Below, piece after piece: positions 44,537-53,354 of a DNA stretch of 64,000 nucleotides. Within the stretch, counting starts at the first letter, position 1. Every line of letters begins with the position of its first letter. Under the pieces are notes generated by a model. The model was not told the origin of the DNA, made no database searches, and was given only the letters and a program-made list of their open reading frames with translations. Position numbers and translations under genes: made by a program. Source of the DNA: Inquilinus sp042743185 (GTDB taxonomy: Bacteria > Pseudomonadota > Alphaproteobacteria > DSM-16000 > Inquilinaceae). The stretch spans positions 62,001 through 126,000 of the forward strand of contig NZ_JBHYMS010000015.1 of NCBI RefSeq assembly GCF_042743185.1. The letters run 5' to 3'.

Positions 44537-45607
44537 ATGCGATGGCTGGGATGGGTGCGCGCATCGGTCGGGGCCGCGTTGGCCCTGGCCGCGACCTGGG
44601 CTGGGGCGGCGGAGTATCCGGCGCCCCACGAGGGCGACTGGATCGCCCGCGACTTCCGCTTCCGGAGCGGCGAGGTGCTGCCCGAGCTGCGCCTGCACTA
44701 CACCACGGTCGGCGAGCCGACCGGGGAGCCGGTGCTGATCCTGCACGGCACCGCCGGCTCCGGCGCCGGGATGCTGACGCCCGCCTTCGCCGGCGAGCTG
44801 TTCGGCCCGGGCCAGCCGCTGGATGCCCGCCGGTACTTCATCATCCTGCCCGATGCGATCGGCGCCGGGAAATCGTCCAGGCCCTCCGACGGGCTGCGCA
44901 TGCGGTTCCCGCGCTACGGCTACGACGACATGGTCGAGGCGCAGTACCGGCTGGTGACCGAGGGGCTGAAGATCCGCCATCTGCGCCTGGTCCTGGGCAA
45001 CTCGATGGGCGGCATGCAGACATGGCTGTGGGGCGAGGCCCATCCCGACGCCATGGACGCGCTGGTGCCGATGGCGTCGCAGCCGGCCGCGATGTCCGGC
45101 CGGAACTGGATCATGCGCCGGATGCTGATCGAGGCGATCCGCAGCGACCCAGGCTGGGAGGGCGGCGACTACACGGCCCAGCCGAAGTCGCTGGCGCTGG
45201 CCAACGCCTTCTTCGGCTTCGGCACCAGCGGCGGGACGCTGGCCTATCAGGCGCTGGCGCCGACCCGCGCGGCGGCGGACAAGCTGGTCGACGACCGTCT
45301 CGCCGCGCCGTTCCCGGCGGATGCCAACGACCTGCTGTACCAGTGGGAGTCGTCGCGCGACTACGACCCGTCGCCGCGTCTGGACCGCATCCGGGCGCCG
45401 GTCCTGGCCGTCAACTCCGCCGACGACGAGCGCAACCCGCCGGAAACCGGGGTGATGGAGGAGGCGCTGAAGCGCGTCCCGACCGCCCGGCTGGTCCTGA
45501 TCCCGGCCGGCGCCGAGACCCGCGGCCACGGCACCACCGGCATGGCCAGGTTCTGGGCGGAGGCGCTGCGCAGCTTCCTGGAAAGCGTGCCCCGGAAGCA
45601 GATGTAG
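44537..45607 (+). CDS. Exported alpha/beta hydrolase related to MetX
   Basis: This 356-aa protein starts with a signal peptide (MRWLGWVRASVGAALALAATWAGAAE). The alpha/beta hydrolase fold is of the homoserine O-acetyltransferase-like type. The nucleophile elbow is GNSMGG, with a late Asp in VNSADDERNPP and the His in RGHGTTG. Because it is exported, a methionine-biosynthetic role is unlikely and it is better seen as a periplasmic esterase or acyltransferase of unknown substrate. GACGGAGGG precedes the ATG. It diverges from the MFS gene. Confidence 0.85.
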   Translation: MRWLGWVRASVGAALALAATWAGAAEYPAPHEGDWIARDFRFRSGEVLPELRLHYTTVGEPTGEPVLILHGTAGSGAGMLTPAFAGELFGPGQPLDARRYFIILPDAIGAGKSSRPSDGLRMRFPRYGYDDMVEAQYRLVTEGLKIRHLRLVLGNSMGGMQTWLWGEAHPDAMDALVPMASQPAAMSGRNWIMRRMLIEAIRSDPGWEGGDYTAQPKSLALANAFFGFGTSGGTLAYQALAPTRAAADKLVDDRLAAPFPADANDLLYQWESSRDYDPSPRLDRIRAPVLAVNSADDERNPPETGVMEEALKRVPTARLVLIPAGAETRGHGTTGMARFWAEALRSFLESVPRKQM

Positions 45608-45639
45608 GGCCGGCGCCGGGTTCGGTCCGGGCGCCGGCC
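45608..45639. terminator. Hairpin between convergent genes
   Basis: GGCCGGCGCC and GGCGCCGGCC form a 10-bp stem with a 12-base loop in the 43-bp gap between the hydrolase gene and the RTX gene, which end facing each other. It lacks a T run. A bidirectional 3'-end structure is likely. Confidence 0.5.
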
Positions 45640-45650
45640 TGCCGTCGCTG

Positions 45651-47228
45651 TCAGAGCACGAAGTCCCCGGCGACCAGCGCCGGGTGGTTGGTCAGGGCGA
45701 TGTGGAGGTCGATCACCTTGTCGCCGTTGACGTCGCCATCGACATAGGTGACGCCGTTGACCACGGTCGCCCGCAGCTCTCCAGCCACGCCGTGGAACGC
45801 CTGGACGCCGATGAACTTGAACGCCTGGTTGCCGGCCGCCGTCGTATTCGCGTCGATCAGAGCCAGGTTGATCCGGTCGCCCTGGGCATGGCTGAAGTCG
45901 GTGATGGTGTCGCGGGCGGTGACGGTCGACTCGCCGGCCGCGCCGAAGACAAAATGGTCCGCCCCGCCGCCGCCGGTCAGCCGGTCCGCGCCGGCCATGC
46001 CGCGCAGGGCGTTGCCGCCGGCATTGCCGATGATCGTGTCCGCCCCGGTCGAGCCGTTGGCGTTCTCGACGCCGGCATAGACGTCGCCCTGGGCGTTGCC
46101 GCCGCTGCCTCTGCCCGTGGCGAGGTTGACGGTCACCCCGACATTGCTCTCGCTGTAGGCGACGGTGTCGACGTTGAGGCCGCCCTCCAGTCGGTCGGCA
46201 CCGGCGCCTCCGCGCAGGATGTCGTTGCCGTCGCCGCCGAACAGGCTGTCGTTGCTGAAGCCCCCGTCGAGGTTGTCGGCGCCGGTGCCGCCGAGGAGCG
46301 TGTCGGTGCCGAAATCGCCCCGCAGCGTGTCGGTGCCTGCGCCGCCGTCGAGCCTGTCCGCGCCGTCCATGCCGGAGAGCACGTCGTTGCCGTTGCCGCC
46401 GGCCAGGGCGTTGGCCTCGGTGTTCCCGGTCAGCCGGTCGCTGCCCGAGGAGCCGGTGAGATGCTCGATGCCGCTCAGAACATCGCCCTGGGCGTTGCCG
46501 CCGCTCCCCGCGCCGGTCGTCAGACTGACCGAAACGCCGACGGTGCCCTCGGAGTAGGTGGCGGTGTCGTGCTCGGCGAAGGAGCCGATGATCCTGTCCG
46601 CGCCGGCCCCGCCGCGCAGGACGTTGACGGCATTCTCGTTGAAGGTGCCGGGATCGGCGTCGAGCACATCGTTGCCGCCCCCACCGTCAAGCGTGTTGCT
46701 CCCGGTCCCCGTGACGATCCGATCATTGCCGTCGCCGCCGTAGAGCTGATTGTCCTGATCGAGATCCTCGAGGTAGTCGTCGCCCGCACCGCCGTAGATC
46801 ACGTCGTTGCCGGTGTCGCCATAGATCGTGTCATTGCCGTCCATGCCGTAGAGTCGGTCGTCGCCCCCTCCCCCTTCGATCTTGTTGGCGACGGCCGATC
46901 CGGTCAGGGAGTCGGCTGCGTTCGAGCCCTCGATGTTCTCGAAGCCGGAGATCACATCGCCATCGGCCTCGGACCCGGCGCCGGAGGCCTGCATCGTGGT
47001 CAGGTTGACCACCACGCCGGCGCCGTCCGCATCCCAGTAGCTGATCGTGTCGATGCCGGCCCCGCCGATCAGCGTGTCGCCGCCGGCTCCTCCGACCAGA
47101 AAGTCGTTGCCGGCACCGCCGTCGAGAAGATCGTCACCGCCATTGCCGTCCATCGTGTCGTCGCCGGCATTGCTCTGGCCCGGCCGCGGGATCTGGTTGT
47201 CGTTGTCGTCGCCTTCGAAATGCGCCAT
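45651..47228 (-). CDS. RTX calcium-binding protein, probably type I secreted
   Basis: This 525-aa protein consists mainly of RTX nonapeptide repeats (GGxGxDxLx) in four clusters. Between them recur beta segments of the type YSEGTVGVSVSLTTGAGSGG with NAQGDVLSGIEHLTGSSGSD (about three copies). There is no catalytic domain. The last 100 residues match the serralysin-type C-terminal domain and the ADFVL/GDFVL ending of the subtilase at 10387-12726. No Sec signal is present. AGGAG precedes the ATG at 47228. It may be a surface or matrix protein; no type I secretion genes are nearby. Confidence 0.88.
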   Translation of the reverse strand: MAHFEGDDNDNQIPRPGQSNAGDDTMDGNGGDDLLDGGAGNDFLVGGAGGDTLIGGAGIDTISYWDADGAGVVVNLTTMQASGAGSEADGDVISGFENIEGSNAADSLTGSAVANKIEGGGGDDRLYGMDGNDTIYGDTGNDVIYGGAGDDYLEDLDQDNQLYGGDGNDRIVTGTGSNTLDGGGGNDVLDADPGTFNENAVNVLRGGAGADRIIGSFAEHDTATYSEGTVGVSVSLTTGAGSGGNAQGDVLSGIEHLTGSSGSDRLTGNTEANALAGGNGNDVLSGMDGADRLDGGAGTDTLRGDFGTDTLLGGTGADNLDGGFSNDSLFGGDGNDILRGGAGADRLEGGLNVDTVAYSESNVGVTVNLATGRGSGGNAQGDVYAGVENANGSTGADTIIGNAGGNALRGMAGADRLTGGGGADHFVFGAAGESTVTARDTITDFSHAQGDRINLALIDANTTAAGNQAFKFIGVQAFHGVAGELRATVVNGVTYVDGDVNGDKVIDLHIALTNHPALVAGDFVL

Positions 47229-47436
47229 CACATTCTCCTGAACGGAAGGGTTGGGGACGCGGGCTGCCCCTGTCGGCATGCCGCATCCGGGCCGATCTCG
47301 ACGTCCGCATTTGCCGTCCAGGGTGGTGAACCGGGCACTAGGACAGCAATCCCCGACGATTGGGGGATGGACGGACGCCCTTCCGGCGCCCTGCCCCGCC
47401 GACTAGGCTGTCCCGGCATCACGCAGCGGGGCCGGC

Positions 47437-48477
47437 ATGAACGCGACGCTTCCTCCCTTCTTCGATCCGGCCCGGGCCGGCGACTGGTCGTACCGGCCCG
47501 ATCTCGACGCCTTGCGCGCCGCGGCCGAGAGCTGGCGCGGCAAAGCCAAGGCGGCAGGAGAGCGGCGCACGGACCTGCTGCTGATCGACCTGCAGCGCGA
47601 TTTCTGCCTGCCGCAGGGCGCGCTCTATGTCGGCGGCCGGTCCGGGCGCGGCGCGGTCGAGGACACGGCACGGATCGCCGCCTTCATCCACCGCAACCTC
47701 GGCGCGATCGACCGCATCGTCCCGACCTTCGACACCCACACGCCGCTGCAGATCTTCCACCGGTCGTTCTGGATCGACGCCGACGGCCGCGCGCCCGAGC
47801 CCTTCACCGTGATCACCGAGGACATGCTGGCCGCCGGGGCCCTGCGGCCGAGCCCCGGCGTGCTGGCCCTGCTGCCCTCCGACGTCGCGGCGGAGGGTTG
47901 GGTCGAGCGGCAGCTGCTGCACTATGTTCGCAGCCTGGCGCGGCAAGGCCGCAACGCGCTGATCGTCTGGCCCGACCACTGCCTGATCGGGTCGGAAGGC
48001 CATGCGATGCCGGGGCTGATCCAGGAGGCCTGGCTGTTCCATGCCCTTGTGCGCGGCGCGCCGACCCCGGTCATCGTCAAGGGCGACGATCCCTGGAGCG
48101 AGAGCTATTCCGCCTTCGCGCCCGAGGTGCCGGACCGCTGGGACGGCGGGCGGCTGGTGAAGCCGCAGGACGATGCGGCGCTGCTGAAGCTGCTGCGGGC
48201 CGACCGGATCGTGATCGCCGGCCAGGCCGCCAGCCACTGCGTGCGCTGGTCGGTCGACGATCTGCTGGATCGGATGCGGGCGCTCGACCCGGCTCTGCCG
48301 GGCCGGGTCTGCGTGCTGCGCGACTGCATGTCGGCGGTGGTCGGGCTGGACGCCGCGGGCAGGCCGATCCCTGAGCTGGACTTCACACCGCAGGCCGACG
48401 ACGCCTTCGCCCGCTGGGCGGAGCTCGGCGTCCACATCGTCGAGTCCGGCCAGCCGATGGCGGAGTGGCCGCGATAG
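47437..48477 (+). CDS. Nicotinamidase/isochorismatase-like cysteine hydrolase
   Basis: This 346-aa protein is of the isochorismatase fold. The triad is Asp (LLLIDLQRDF), Lys (VIVKGDD) and Cys (AGQAASHCVRW). FDTHTPLQIFHRSFW carries His/Asp residues of the type that bind the metal in nicotinamidases. It is much longer than the usual 180-220 aa because of an insertion between the Asp and Lys segments and an N-terminal extension. The substrate is not assignable. It diverges from the RTX gene and is convergent with bioB. Confidence 0.83.
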   Translation: MNATLPPFFDPARAGDWSYRPDLDALRAAAESWRGKAKAAGERRTDLLLIDLQRDFCLPQGALYVGGRSGRGAVEDTARIAAFIHRNLGAIDRIVPTFDTHTPLQIFHRSFWIDADGRAPEPFTVITEDMLAAGALRPSPGVLALLPSDVAAEGWVERQLLHYVRSLARQGRNALIVWPDHCLIGSEGHAMPGLIQEAWLFHALVRGAPTPVIVKGDDPWSESYSAFAPEVPDRWDGGRLVKPQDDAALLKLLRADRIVIAGQAASHCVRWSVDDLLDRMRALDPALPGRVCVLRDCMSAVVGLDAAGRPIPELDFTPQADDAFARWAELGVHIVESGQPMAEWPR

Positions 48478-48480
48478 GCC

Positions 48481-49476
48481 TCAGGCCGGCACGAGCCCGC
48501 CGGTAACCGCCCGGAGCCCGAGCCTGTCCAGCAGCCGGGCGTCGCGATCCACGCCCGGATTGGCCGTGGTCAGCAGCACGTCGCCGAGGAAGATCGAGTT
48601 GGCGCCCGCGACGAAGCACAGCGCCTGCAGCTCGTCGCTCATATATTGCCGGCCGGCGGAGAGGCGCAGCACGCTGCGCGGCAGCAGGATCCGCGCCACC
48701 GCGACCAGCCGGACGAAATCGATCGGGTCGGGCTTTTCCGCCGTCTCCATCACCGGCGTCCCCGCCACCTTGTTCCACAGGTTCAGCGGCACGCTTTCCG
48801 GATGCGGATCCATGCCGGCCAGGAGCAGCAGCATGCCCAGCCGGTCGTCCACCGTCTCGCCCATGCCGACGATGCCGCCGCAGCAGACCTTGATGCCGGC
48901 GGCGCGCACATGCCCCAGCGTCTCCAGCCTATCCTGCAGCGTGCGGGTGGTGATGATCCGGCCGTAGAATTCGGGCGAGGTGTCGACGTTGTGGCTGTAG
49001 TAGTCGAGCCCCGCCGCCTTCAGCCGGTCCGCCTGCGGCCGGGTCAGCATGCCGAGGGTGACGCAGGTCGACATCCCGAGCGCCTTGACCCCTGCCACCA
49101 TCTCGCAGACCCGGTCGAGGTCGCGGTCCTTCGGGCTGCGCCAGGCGGCGCCCATGCAGAAGCGCCCGGCCCCGGCGGCCCTGGCCCGGGCCGCGCGGTC
49201 CACGACCGCTTCGGTTTCCATCAGCCGCGTGGCCTTGACCCCGGTGTCGTAGCGGGCGCTTTGCGAGCAGTAGCCGCAATCCTCCGGGCAGCCGCCGGTC
49301 TTGATGCTGAGCAGGCTGGCGGTCTCGACCGCCACCGGATCGAAGCTCTCGCGATGGACCAGCTGGGCCCGGTGCAGCAGCTCCGGGAACGGCAGGCCGT
49401 ACAGCGCCTCGGCCTCGGCCCGCGTCCAGTCGAACCGGACGGCGGGCCTGGCGGAACCGGCGTCAGCCGCCGTCAC
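48481..49476 (-). CDS. bioB: Biotin synthase
   Basis: This radical SAM enzyme inserts sulfur into dethiobiotin. The 331-aa protein has the radical SAM motif C-x3-C-x2-C as CPEDCGYC. Cysteines for the second cluster lie in STCVTLG and KVCCGGIVGMGE, with the Arg segment LRLSAGRQYMSDE. The start is a GTG overlapping the bioY stop codon (GTGA), so translation is coupled. bioA, bioD and bioF are not in the window. Confidence 0.96.
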   Translation of the reverse strand: MTAADAGSARPAVRFDWTRAEAEALYGLPFPELLHRAQLVHRESFDPVAVETASLLSIKTGGCPEDCGYCSQSARYDTGVKATRLMETEAVVDRAARARAAGAGRFCMGAAWRSPKDRDLDRVCEMVAGVKALGMSTCVTLGMLTRPQADRLKAAGLDYYSHNVDTSPEFYGRIITTRTLQDRLETLGHVRAAGIKVCCGGIVGMGETVDDRLGMLLLLAGMDPHPESVPLNLWNKVAGTPVMETAEKPDPIDFVRLVAVARILLPRSVLRLSAGRQYMSDELQALCFVAGANSIFLGDVLLTTANPGVDRDARLLDRLGLRAVTGGLVPA

Positions 49477-50024
49477 GCAGCCCTCCGGACACGGCGCAGG
49501 GCGACGGTCACCGCGGCGGCGAGCAGGACCTTCAGCGCGTCGCCGAGCAGGAACGGCGCGACGCCGGCGGGGATCACGGCCGCCCAGCCGGTGAACTGCG
49601 CCAGCCAGAGGCAGCCGAGGAGATAGATCACGCCCAGCCCGGCCAGCATCGGCACGACGGTGGCGACCAGCCCACCGGGACGACGCCGGATCCACTCGCC
49701 GGCCAGGAAGGCGGCGACGACGAAGCCGACGAGATAGCCGCCGGTCGGCCCGACCAGCGGCGCCACGCCGCCGCTGCCGCCGGCCAGGACCGGCAGGCCG
49801 ATCGCGGCCTCCGCCAGGAACGTTGCGACCATCGCCGCCGCCAGCCGCCCGCCGGCCAGCCCGGCCAGGAGGAAGGTGGCGCAGACCTGCATGGTCATCG
49901 GCACCGGCCAGAACGGGATCTGGATCTGGCCGCTGAGCGCCATCAGCAGGCTGCCGCCGATGATGGCCGCGGGGACGCGCCAGCCGGCCAGGGCGGGCAG
50001 CGGTGCCTCGACGGGAGAATGCAT
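49473..50024 (-). CDS. bioY: BioY biotin transporter substrate-binding subunit
   Basis: BioY is the S component for biotin uptake, working alone or with an ECF energy module. The 183-aa protein has about six membrane helices and family segments SGQIQIPFWPVPMTMQVCA, GPTGGYLVGFVVAAF and PFLLGDALKVLLAA. GAGGAGC precedes the ATG at 50024. It forms a bioY-bioB operon and diverges from bioR. No bioM/bioN is adjacent. Confidence 0.95.
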   Translation of the reverse strand: MHSPVEAPLPALAGWRVPAAIIGGSLLMALSGQIQIPFWPVPMTMQVCATFLLAGLAGGRLAAAMVATFLAEAAIGLPVLAGGSGGVAPLVGPTGGYLVGFVVAAFLAGEWIRRRPGGLVATVVPMLAGLGVIYLLGCLWLAQFTGWAAVIPAGVAPFLLGDALKVLLAAAVTVALRRVRRAA

Positions 50025-50041
50025 GACTTGGCTCCTCAAAA

Positions 50042-50143
50042 TCATAGATAATCTCATTGATTGATCTATGATTGTTGCGACTCAATCGAGTCTAGAGGCG
50101 CAATCCGCCAAACGCATCGGTTTACTCAGTAGATAATCTATAA
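50042..50143. promoter_or_regulatory. Three BioR-like boxes between bioY and bioR
   Basis: BioR of alphaproteobacteria binds TTATCTATAA or its complement. The divergent gap holds TCATAGATAA (50042-50051), TGATCTATGA (50062-50071) and TAATCTATAA (50134-50143), with 8-9 of 10 matches each. The first two would control bioYB and the last, directly before the bioR ATG, would autoregulate bioR. Confidence 0.7.
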
Positions 50144-50800
50144 ATGCCGAAGACTGATACGTCCCAGCAGACCGTCGCCGACCGGATCGCCGATGTCCTG
50201 GCCGAGCGGATCGTGACCGGCGAGCTGGCGCCGGATGCGCCGCTGCGCCAGGACCACATCGCCCACGAGTTCGGATCGAGCCATGTGCCCGTCCGCGAGG
50301 CCTTCCAGCGCCTGCAGGCCCAGGGGTTGGCGGTCAGCCAGCCGCGGCGCGGCATGCGCGTGGCGCCGTTGGACGAACGGTCGATGCGCGAGGTGGTGGA
50401 GATCCGGGCGGCGCTGGAGGTGCTGGCGCTGCGCCATGCCGCCCGCCGGCTGACGCCGCTGCAGATCGAGCGGATCGATGAGGCCGTCGCGGCCGGCGAC
50501 CGGGCGCAGTCCTTCACCGAATGGGAGGCGGCCAACCGCAGCTTCCACCGCGAACTGGTGGCGGCCTGCCGCATGCCGCGCCTGCTGGCGATGCTGGCGG
50601 AGCTGCAACTGGCCAATTCACGCTTCACCTTCGCCGCGACCCGGTCGGCCGGCTGGCAGCCGCGCTCGAACCAGGACCACCGGCAGATCCTGGACGCACT
50701 GCGGCGCGGCGCCGTCGATCAGGCGGCCGCCCTGCTGGGCCGGCATATCCAGACGCTGGAACGGGTCGGCGGCGCTCCTGCCGACGCGCCAACCCGCTGA
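50144..50800 (+). CDS. bioR: BioR, GntR-family biotin regulator
   Basis: This 218-aa FadR-type GntR regulator has a winged helix-turn-helix at about residues 10-75 (RIADVLAERIVTGELAPDAP, SSHVPVREAFQRLQAQGL). An all-helical FCD effector domain follows, with metal-site histidines such as NRSFHRELVAAC and NQDHRQILDAL. The divergent bioYB operon and the BioR-like boxes identify it as the biotin repressor typical of alphaproteobacteria. Confidence 0.88.
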   Translation: MPKTDTSQQTVADRIADVLAERIVTGELAPDAPLRQDHIAHEFGSSHVPVREAFQRLQAQGLAVSQPRRGMRVAPLDERSMREVVEIRAALEVLALRHAARRLTPLQIERIDEAVAAGDRAQSFTEWEAANRSFHRELVAACRMPRLLAMLAELQLANSRFTFAATRSAGWQPRSNQDHRQILDALRRGAVDQAAALLGRHIQTLERVGGAPADAPTR

Positions 50801-50803
50801 GGG

Positions 50804-51820
50804 TCAGGCCCGGCGGCGCCGGCGGCCTTCGCGCTCGCCGCCGCCTTCGGCCGGGCGGCCGGACTGGGTCTTGATCGGGCCCAGCAGCCGCTCGACCGTC
50901 TCGACATCCGGCACCGGGCCGCGGGCGCTGCCGTTCACCGCCGCGACCATGGCGCGGATATGCTCCGGCGTCGTGCCGCAGCAGCCGCCGATGATGCGGG
51001 CGCCGGCATCGCGCGCCAGCACGGCGTAGTCGGCCATGATCTCCGGCGTGCCGTCATAGACGATGGCGCCCTCGCGATACTGCGGGATGCCGCAATTGCC
51101 CTTGGCGACGATGATGTCGCCAGTCTCCGAGGCGCGCACCAGGCCGAGGATGCTGTCCAGCAGCTGGGCCGGGCCGATGCCGCAATTGGCGCCGAACGCG
51201 GAAGGCCGGCAGGCGCAGTTGCGGCCATGGGTGATCGCCGCCTCCGGCGTCAGCCCCATCATGGTGCGGCCGTTGGTGTCGAAGGTCATGGTCGAGACGA
51301 TCGGCAGGCCGGTGCGCGACGCGCCCTCGATCGCCGCCTGGATCTCCTCGGCCGCCGAGATGGTCTCGATCCACAGCACGTCGACGCCACCCTCGGCCAG
51401 CGCCTCGGCCTGCTCGGCGAAGGCGGCGACGCCCTCCTCGTAGCTCAGCGCGCCGACCGGCTGGAAGATGTCGCCGGTCGGGCCCATCGAGCCGGCGACG
51501 ATGACCGGGCGGTCGAACTCCTCGGCCACCGCGCGGGCGATGCGGGCGCCGGCGACGTTCAGCTCGCGCACCCGGCCCTGGGCGCTGTGCAGCGCCAGCC
51601 GCCGCGCATTGCCGCCGAAGGTGTTGGTCAGGATGATGTCGGAGCCGGCCTCGGCGAAGCCGCGATGCACGGCCTGCACCCGCTCCGGCCGCTCGATGTT
51701 CCACAGCTCCGGGCTGTCCCCGGTCTCCAGCCCCTGGGCGAACAGGCCGGTGCCCATGCCGCCATCGGCGAACAGGATCGGCCTGGCGGCGAGAAGATCG
51801 TGGAAACGGGTGCTGGACAT
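50804..51820 (-). CDS. bmt: Betaine-homocysteine S-methyltransferase
   Basis: This zinc enzyme transfers a methyl group from betaine or a related donor to homocysteine, giving methionine. The 338-aa protein has the homocysteine-methyltransferase barrel: LFADGGMGTGLFAQG, ILTNTFGGNARRLALH, and the zinc cysteines in FGANCGIG and GGCCGT. The C-terminal tail is a short Arg-rich extension. It is convergent with bioR. An MttB-family gene lies 2 kb away. A palindromic ATAA...TTAT site lies upstream. Confidence 0.9.
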   Translation of the reverse strand: MSSTRFHDLLAARPILFADGGMGTGLFAQGLETGDSPELWNIERPERVQAVHRGFAEAGSDIILTNTFGGNARRLALHSAQGRVRELNVAGARIARAVAEEFDRPVIVAGSMGPTGDIFQPVGALSYEEGVAAFAEQAEALAEGGVDVLWIETISAAEEIQAAIEGASRTGLPIVSTMTFDTNGRTMMGLTPEAAITHGRNCACRPSAFGANCGIGPAQLLDSILGLVRASETGDIIVAKGNCGIPQYREGAIVYDGTPEIMADYAVLARDAGARIIGGCCGTTPEHIRAMVAAVNGSARGPVPDVETVERLLGPIKTQSGRPAEGGGEREGRRRRRA

Positions 51821-51893
51821 GGCCGGACCTTCCTGAAACCGCGGCGGGCGCAGAGCGACGGTACCGCCGGGCTGATGCGAACTCCATCTAAAT

Positions 51894-51909
51894 ATAAGGA
51901 CATCGTTAT
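51894..51909. promoter_or_regulatory. Candidate ArsR-type operator upstream of bmt
   Basis: ATAAGGACATCGTTAT is a partly symmetric site (12 of 16 positions) in an AT-rich patch about 75 bp before bmt. ArsR-type regulators of methionine metabolism (SahR/SamR) bind sites of this general form. The divergent mbfA gene could also be affected. Confidence 0.35.
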
Positions 51910-52028
51910 GAATTTATATCCCGCCTGCGACGCGGGTTCGCCCGGCCTCGCCGCACTGCGAGTCGTTCGTCGTTGCCTTCGCCCGGCGCTCGGATGAGAA
52001 GCAAAAGGCGAGCGAAGCGGAGACGGCG

Positions 52029-52985
52029 ATGAAGGACTTTTCCGAGCTGACGGAACGGGAGCTGCTGGCGCTGGCGATCGCGCTGGAGGAGGAGGACGCC
52101 CGGATCTATGGCGATTTCGCCGAGGGCCTGGCCGCCGACTTCCCCGCCTCAGCCGCTGTGTTCCGCGGCATGGGGCGCGAGGAGGACGGGCATCGCCATC
52201 GCCTGCTCGATGTCTACAAGGCGCGCTTCGGCGACCACATTCCGCTGATCAACCGGCATGTCGTCCGCGGCTTCATCCGCCGCCGGCCGGTGTGGCTGTC
52301 CCGGCCGCTGTCGCTGGACACCGTGCGCAAGCAGGCCGAGGCGATGGAGGCGGAGACCCGGCGCTTCTACGAGCGCGCCGCCGGCCGCGCCACCGATGCC
52401 TCGATCCGCCAGCTGCTGGGCGACCTGGCGGCGGAGGAGCGTCGGCACGAGCATGTCGCCGAGCAGTTGGAGGCGAAGCACGTTCCGGGCAAGGTGCAGG
52501 TGCGCGAGGGCGAGGACGAGCGCCGGCTGTTCGTGCTGCAGATCGTGCAGCCGGGCCTGGCCGGGCTGATGGACGGGTCGGTCTCCACCCTCGCCCCGCT
52601 GTTCGCCGCGGCCTTCGCCACCCATGACAGCTTCGATACCTTCCTGGTCGGCCTCGCCGCCTCGATCGGCGCCGGCATCAGCATGGGCTTCGCCGAGGCG
52701 CTGTCGGACGACGGCAGCCTGACCGGCCGCGGCCGGCCGTGGCTGCGCGGGCTGGTCTGCGGCGGCATGACCGCGCTCGGCGGCCTCGGCCACACCCTGC
52801 CCTACCTGATCCCGGATTTCCGCGTCGCCACCGGCATCGCCATCGCGGTCGTGGCGGTGGAGCTGGCGGCGATCTCCTGGATCCGCCACCGCTTCATGGA
52901 TACGCCGCTGTTGTCCTCGACCTTCCAGGTCGTGGTCGGCGGGCTGCTGGTGTTCCTGACGGGGATATTGATCGGGAGCGCGTAA
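52029..52985 (+). CDS. mbfA: MbfA-like rubrerythrin-VIT1 iron exporter
   Basis: This 318-aa protein has an N-terminal ferritin-like/rubrerythrin domain (about residues 1-150, with Glu/His pairs in ALEEEDARIYGDFAE, REEDGHRHRLL and AAEERRHEHVAEQLE). A C-terminal VIT1/CCC1-type membrane domain follows (about 165-318, LAGLMDGSVSTLAPLFAAAF). This architecture is that of MbfA, which exports iron from the cytoplasm in rhizobia and is Irr-regulated there. GGAGACGG precedes the ATG. I see no clear Irr box. Confidence 0.92.
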   Translation: MKDFSELTERELLALAIALEEEDARIYGDFAEGLAADFPASAAVFRGMGREEDGHRHRLLDVYKARFGDHIPLINRHVVRGFIRRRPVWLSRPLSLDTVRKQAEAMEAETRRFYERAAGRATDASIRQLLGDLAAEERRHEHVAEQLEAKHVPGKVQVREGEDERRLFVLQIVQPGLAGLMDGSVSTLAPLFAAAFATHDSFDTFLVGLAASIGAGISMGFAEALSDDGSLTGRGRPWLRGLVCGGMTALGGLGHTLPYLIPDFRVATGIAIAVVAVELAAISWIRHRFMDTPLLSSTFQVVVGGLLVFLTGILIGSA

Positions 52986-53053
52986 CGACAATGCGGCGTG
53001 CGACGGGAGATTATAATAGGCTGACGACAGCGCACGGGAACGGCAGTCACGTC

Positions 53054-53221
53054 ATGCAGACGGCACGAGAGAAAGCGAGAGCGGAATTTCGCGCGGAGGC
53101 CCTTGCTGCTTGGCAGGATTATCAGGATACAGGACTCCACCTCACTCACGGCGAGGTCGAGAAATGGCTGAAGAGCTGGGGTACGAAAGAGGAGATCCCA
53201 GCGCCTCCCTGTCACCGCTGA
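53054..53221 (+). CDS. Orphan antitoxin-like small protein
   Basis: This 55-aa protein (MQTAREKARAEFRAEALAAW with YQDTGLHLTHGEVEKWLKSW) has the pattern of small ribbon-helix-helix-type antitoxins that precede ParE/RelE toxins. A TATAAT at 53012-53017 could be its -10 element. Its stop codon overlaps an ATG (TGATG) exactly as in type II pairs, but the frame that follows is cut short. It would therefore act, if at all, as an orphan. Confidence 0.65.
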   Translation: MQTAREKARAEFRAEALAAWQDYQDTGLHLTHGEVEKWLKSWGTKEEIPAPPCHR

Positions 53222-53271
53222 TGCCGATGACGTCGGTCGAGTGGCTCGTCTTCTGTCATGCCCGGACTTGA
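53221..53271 (+). pseudogene. Decapitated toxin remnant
   Basis: The ATG overlapping the antitoxin stop codon starts MPMTSVEWLVF, a plausible ParE/RelE N-terminus. From codon 12 (53254) the sequence is the palindromic repeat TGTCATGCCCGGACTTGATC, and the frame ends after 16 residues. No further toxin sequence is found before the next gene. I infer that the toxin was lost by repeat insertion or by deletion joined to the repeat. Confidence 0.4.
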
Positions 53272-53330
53272 TCCGGCATCCAGCGGATGTCGACAGCTTC
53301 TGGATTGCCGGGTCAAGCCCGGCAATGACA
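53254..53330. repeat. Palindromic intergenic repeat, family C
   Basis: Arms of about 30 bp (TGTCATGCCCGGACTTGATC onwards, and the inverted GGGTCAAGCCCGGCAATGAC) flank an 18-base centre. Each arm is itself a small hairpin. Repeats of this type (CCGGACTTGATCCGGCATCC / CCGGGTCAAGCCCGGCAATG) are widespread between genes of alphaproteobacteria. This copy replaces the expected toxin body. Confidence 0.75.
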
Positions 53331-53354
53331 GCAAGGGGTTATATCTGAGCACAC

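Noticed and set aside
45684..47228. A long plus-strand frame opposite the RTX gene, and the repeats themselves as a possible CRISPR array
   Set aside because: The frame is a Val/Gly-rich shadow of RTX repeats. The DNA repeats are coding 27-base units with varying sequence and no constant repeat/spacer pattern.
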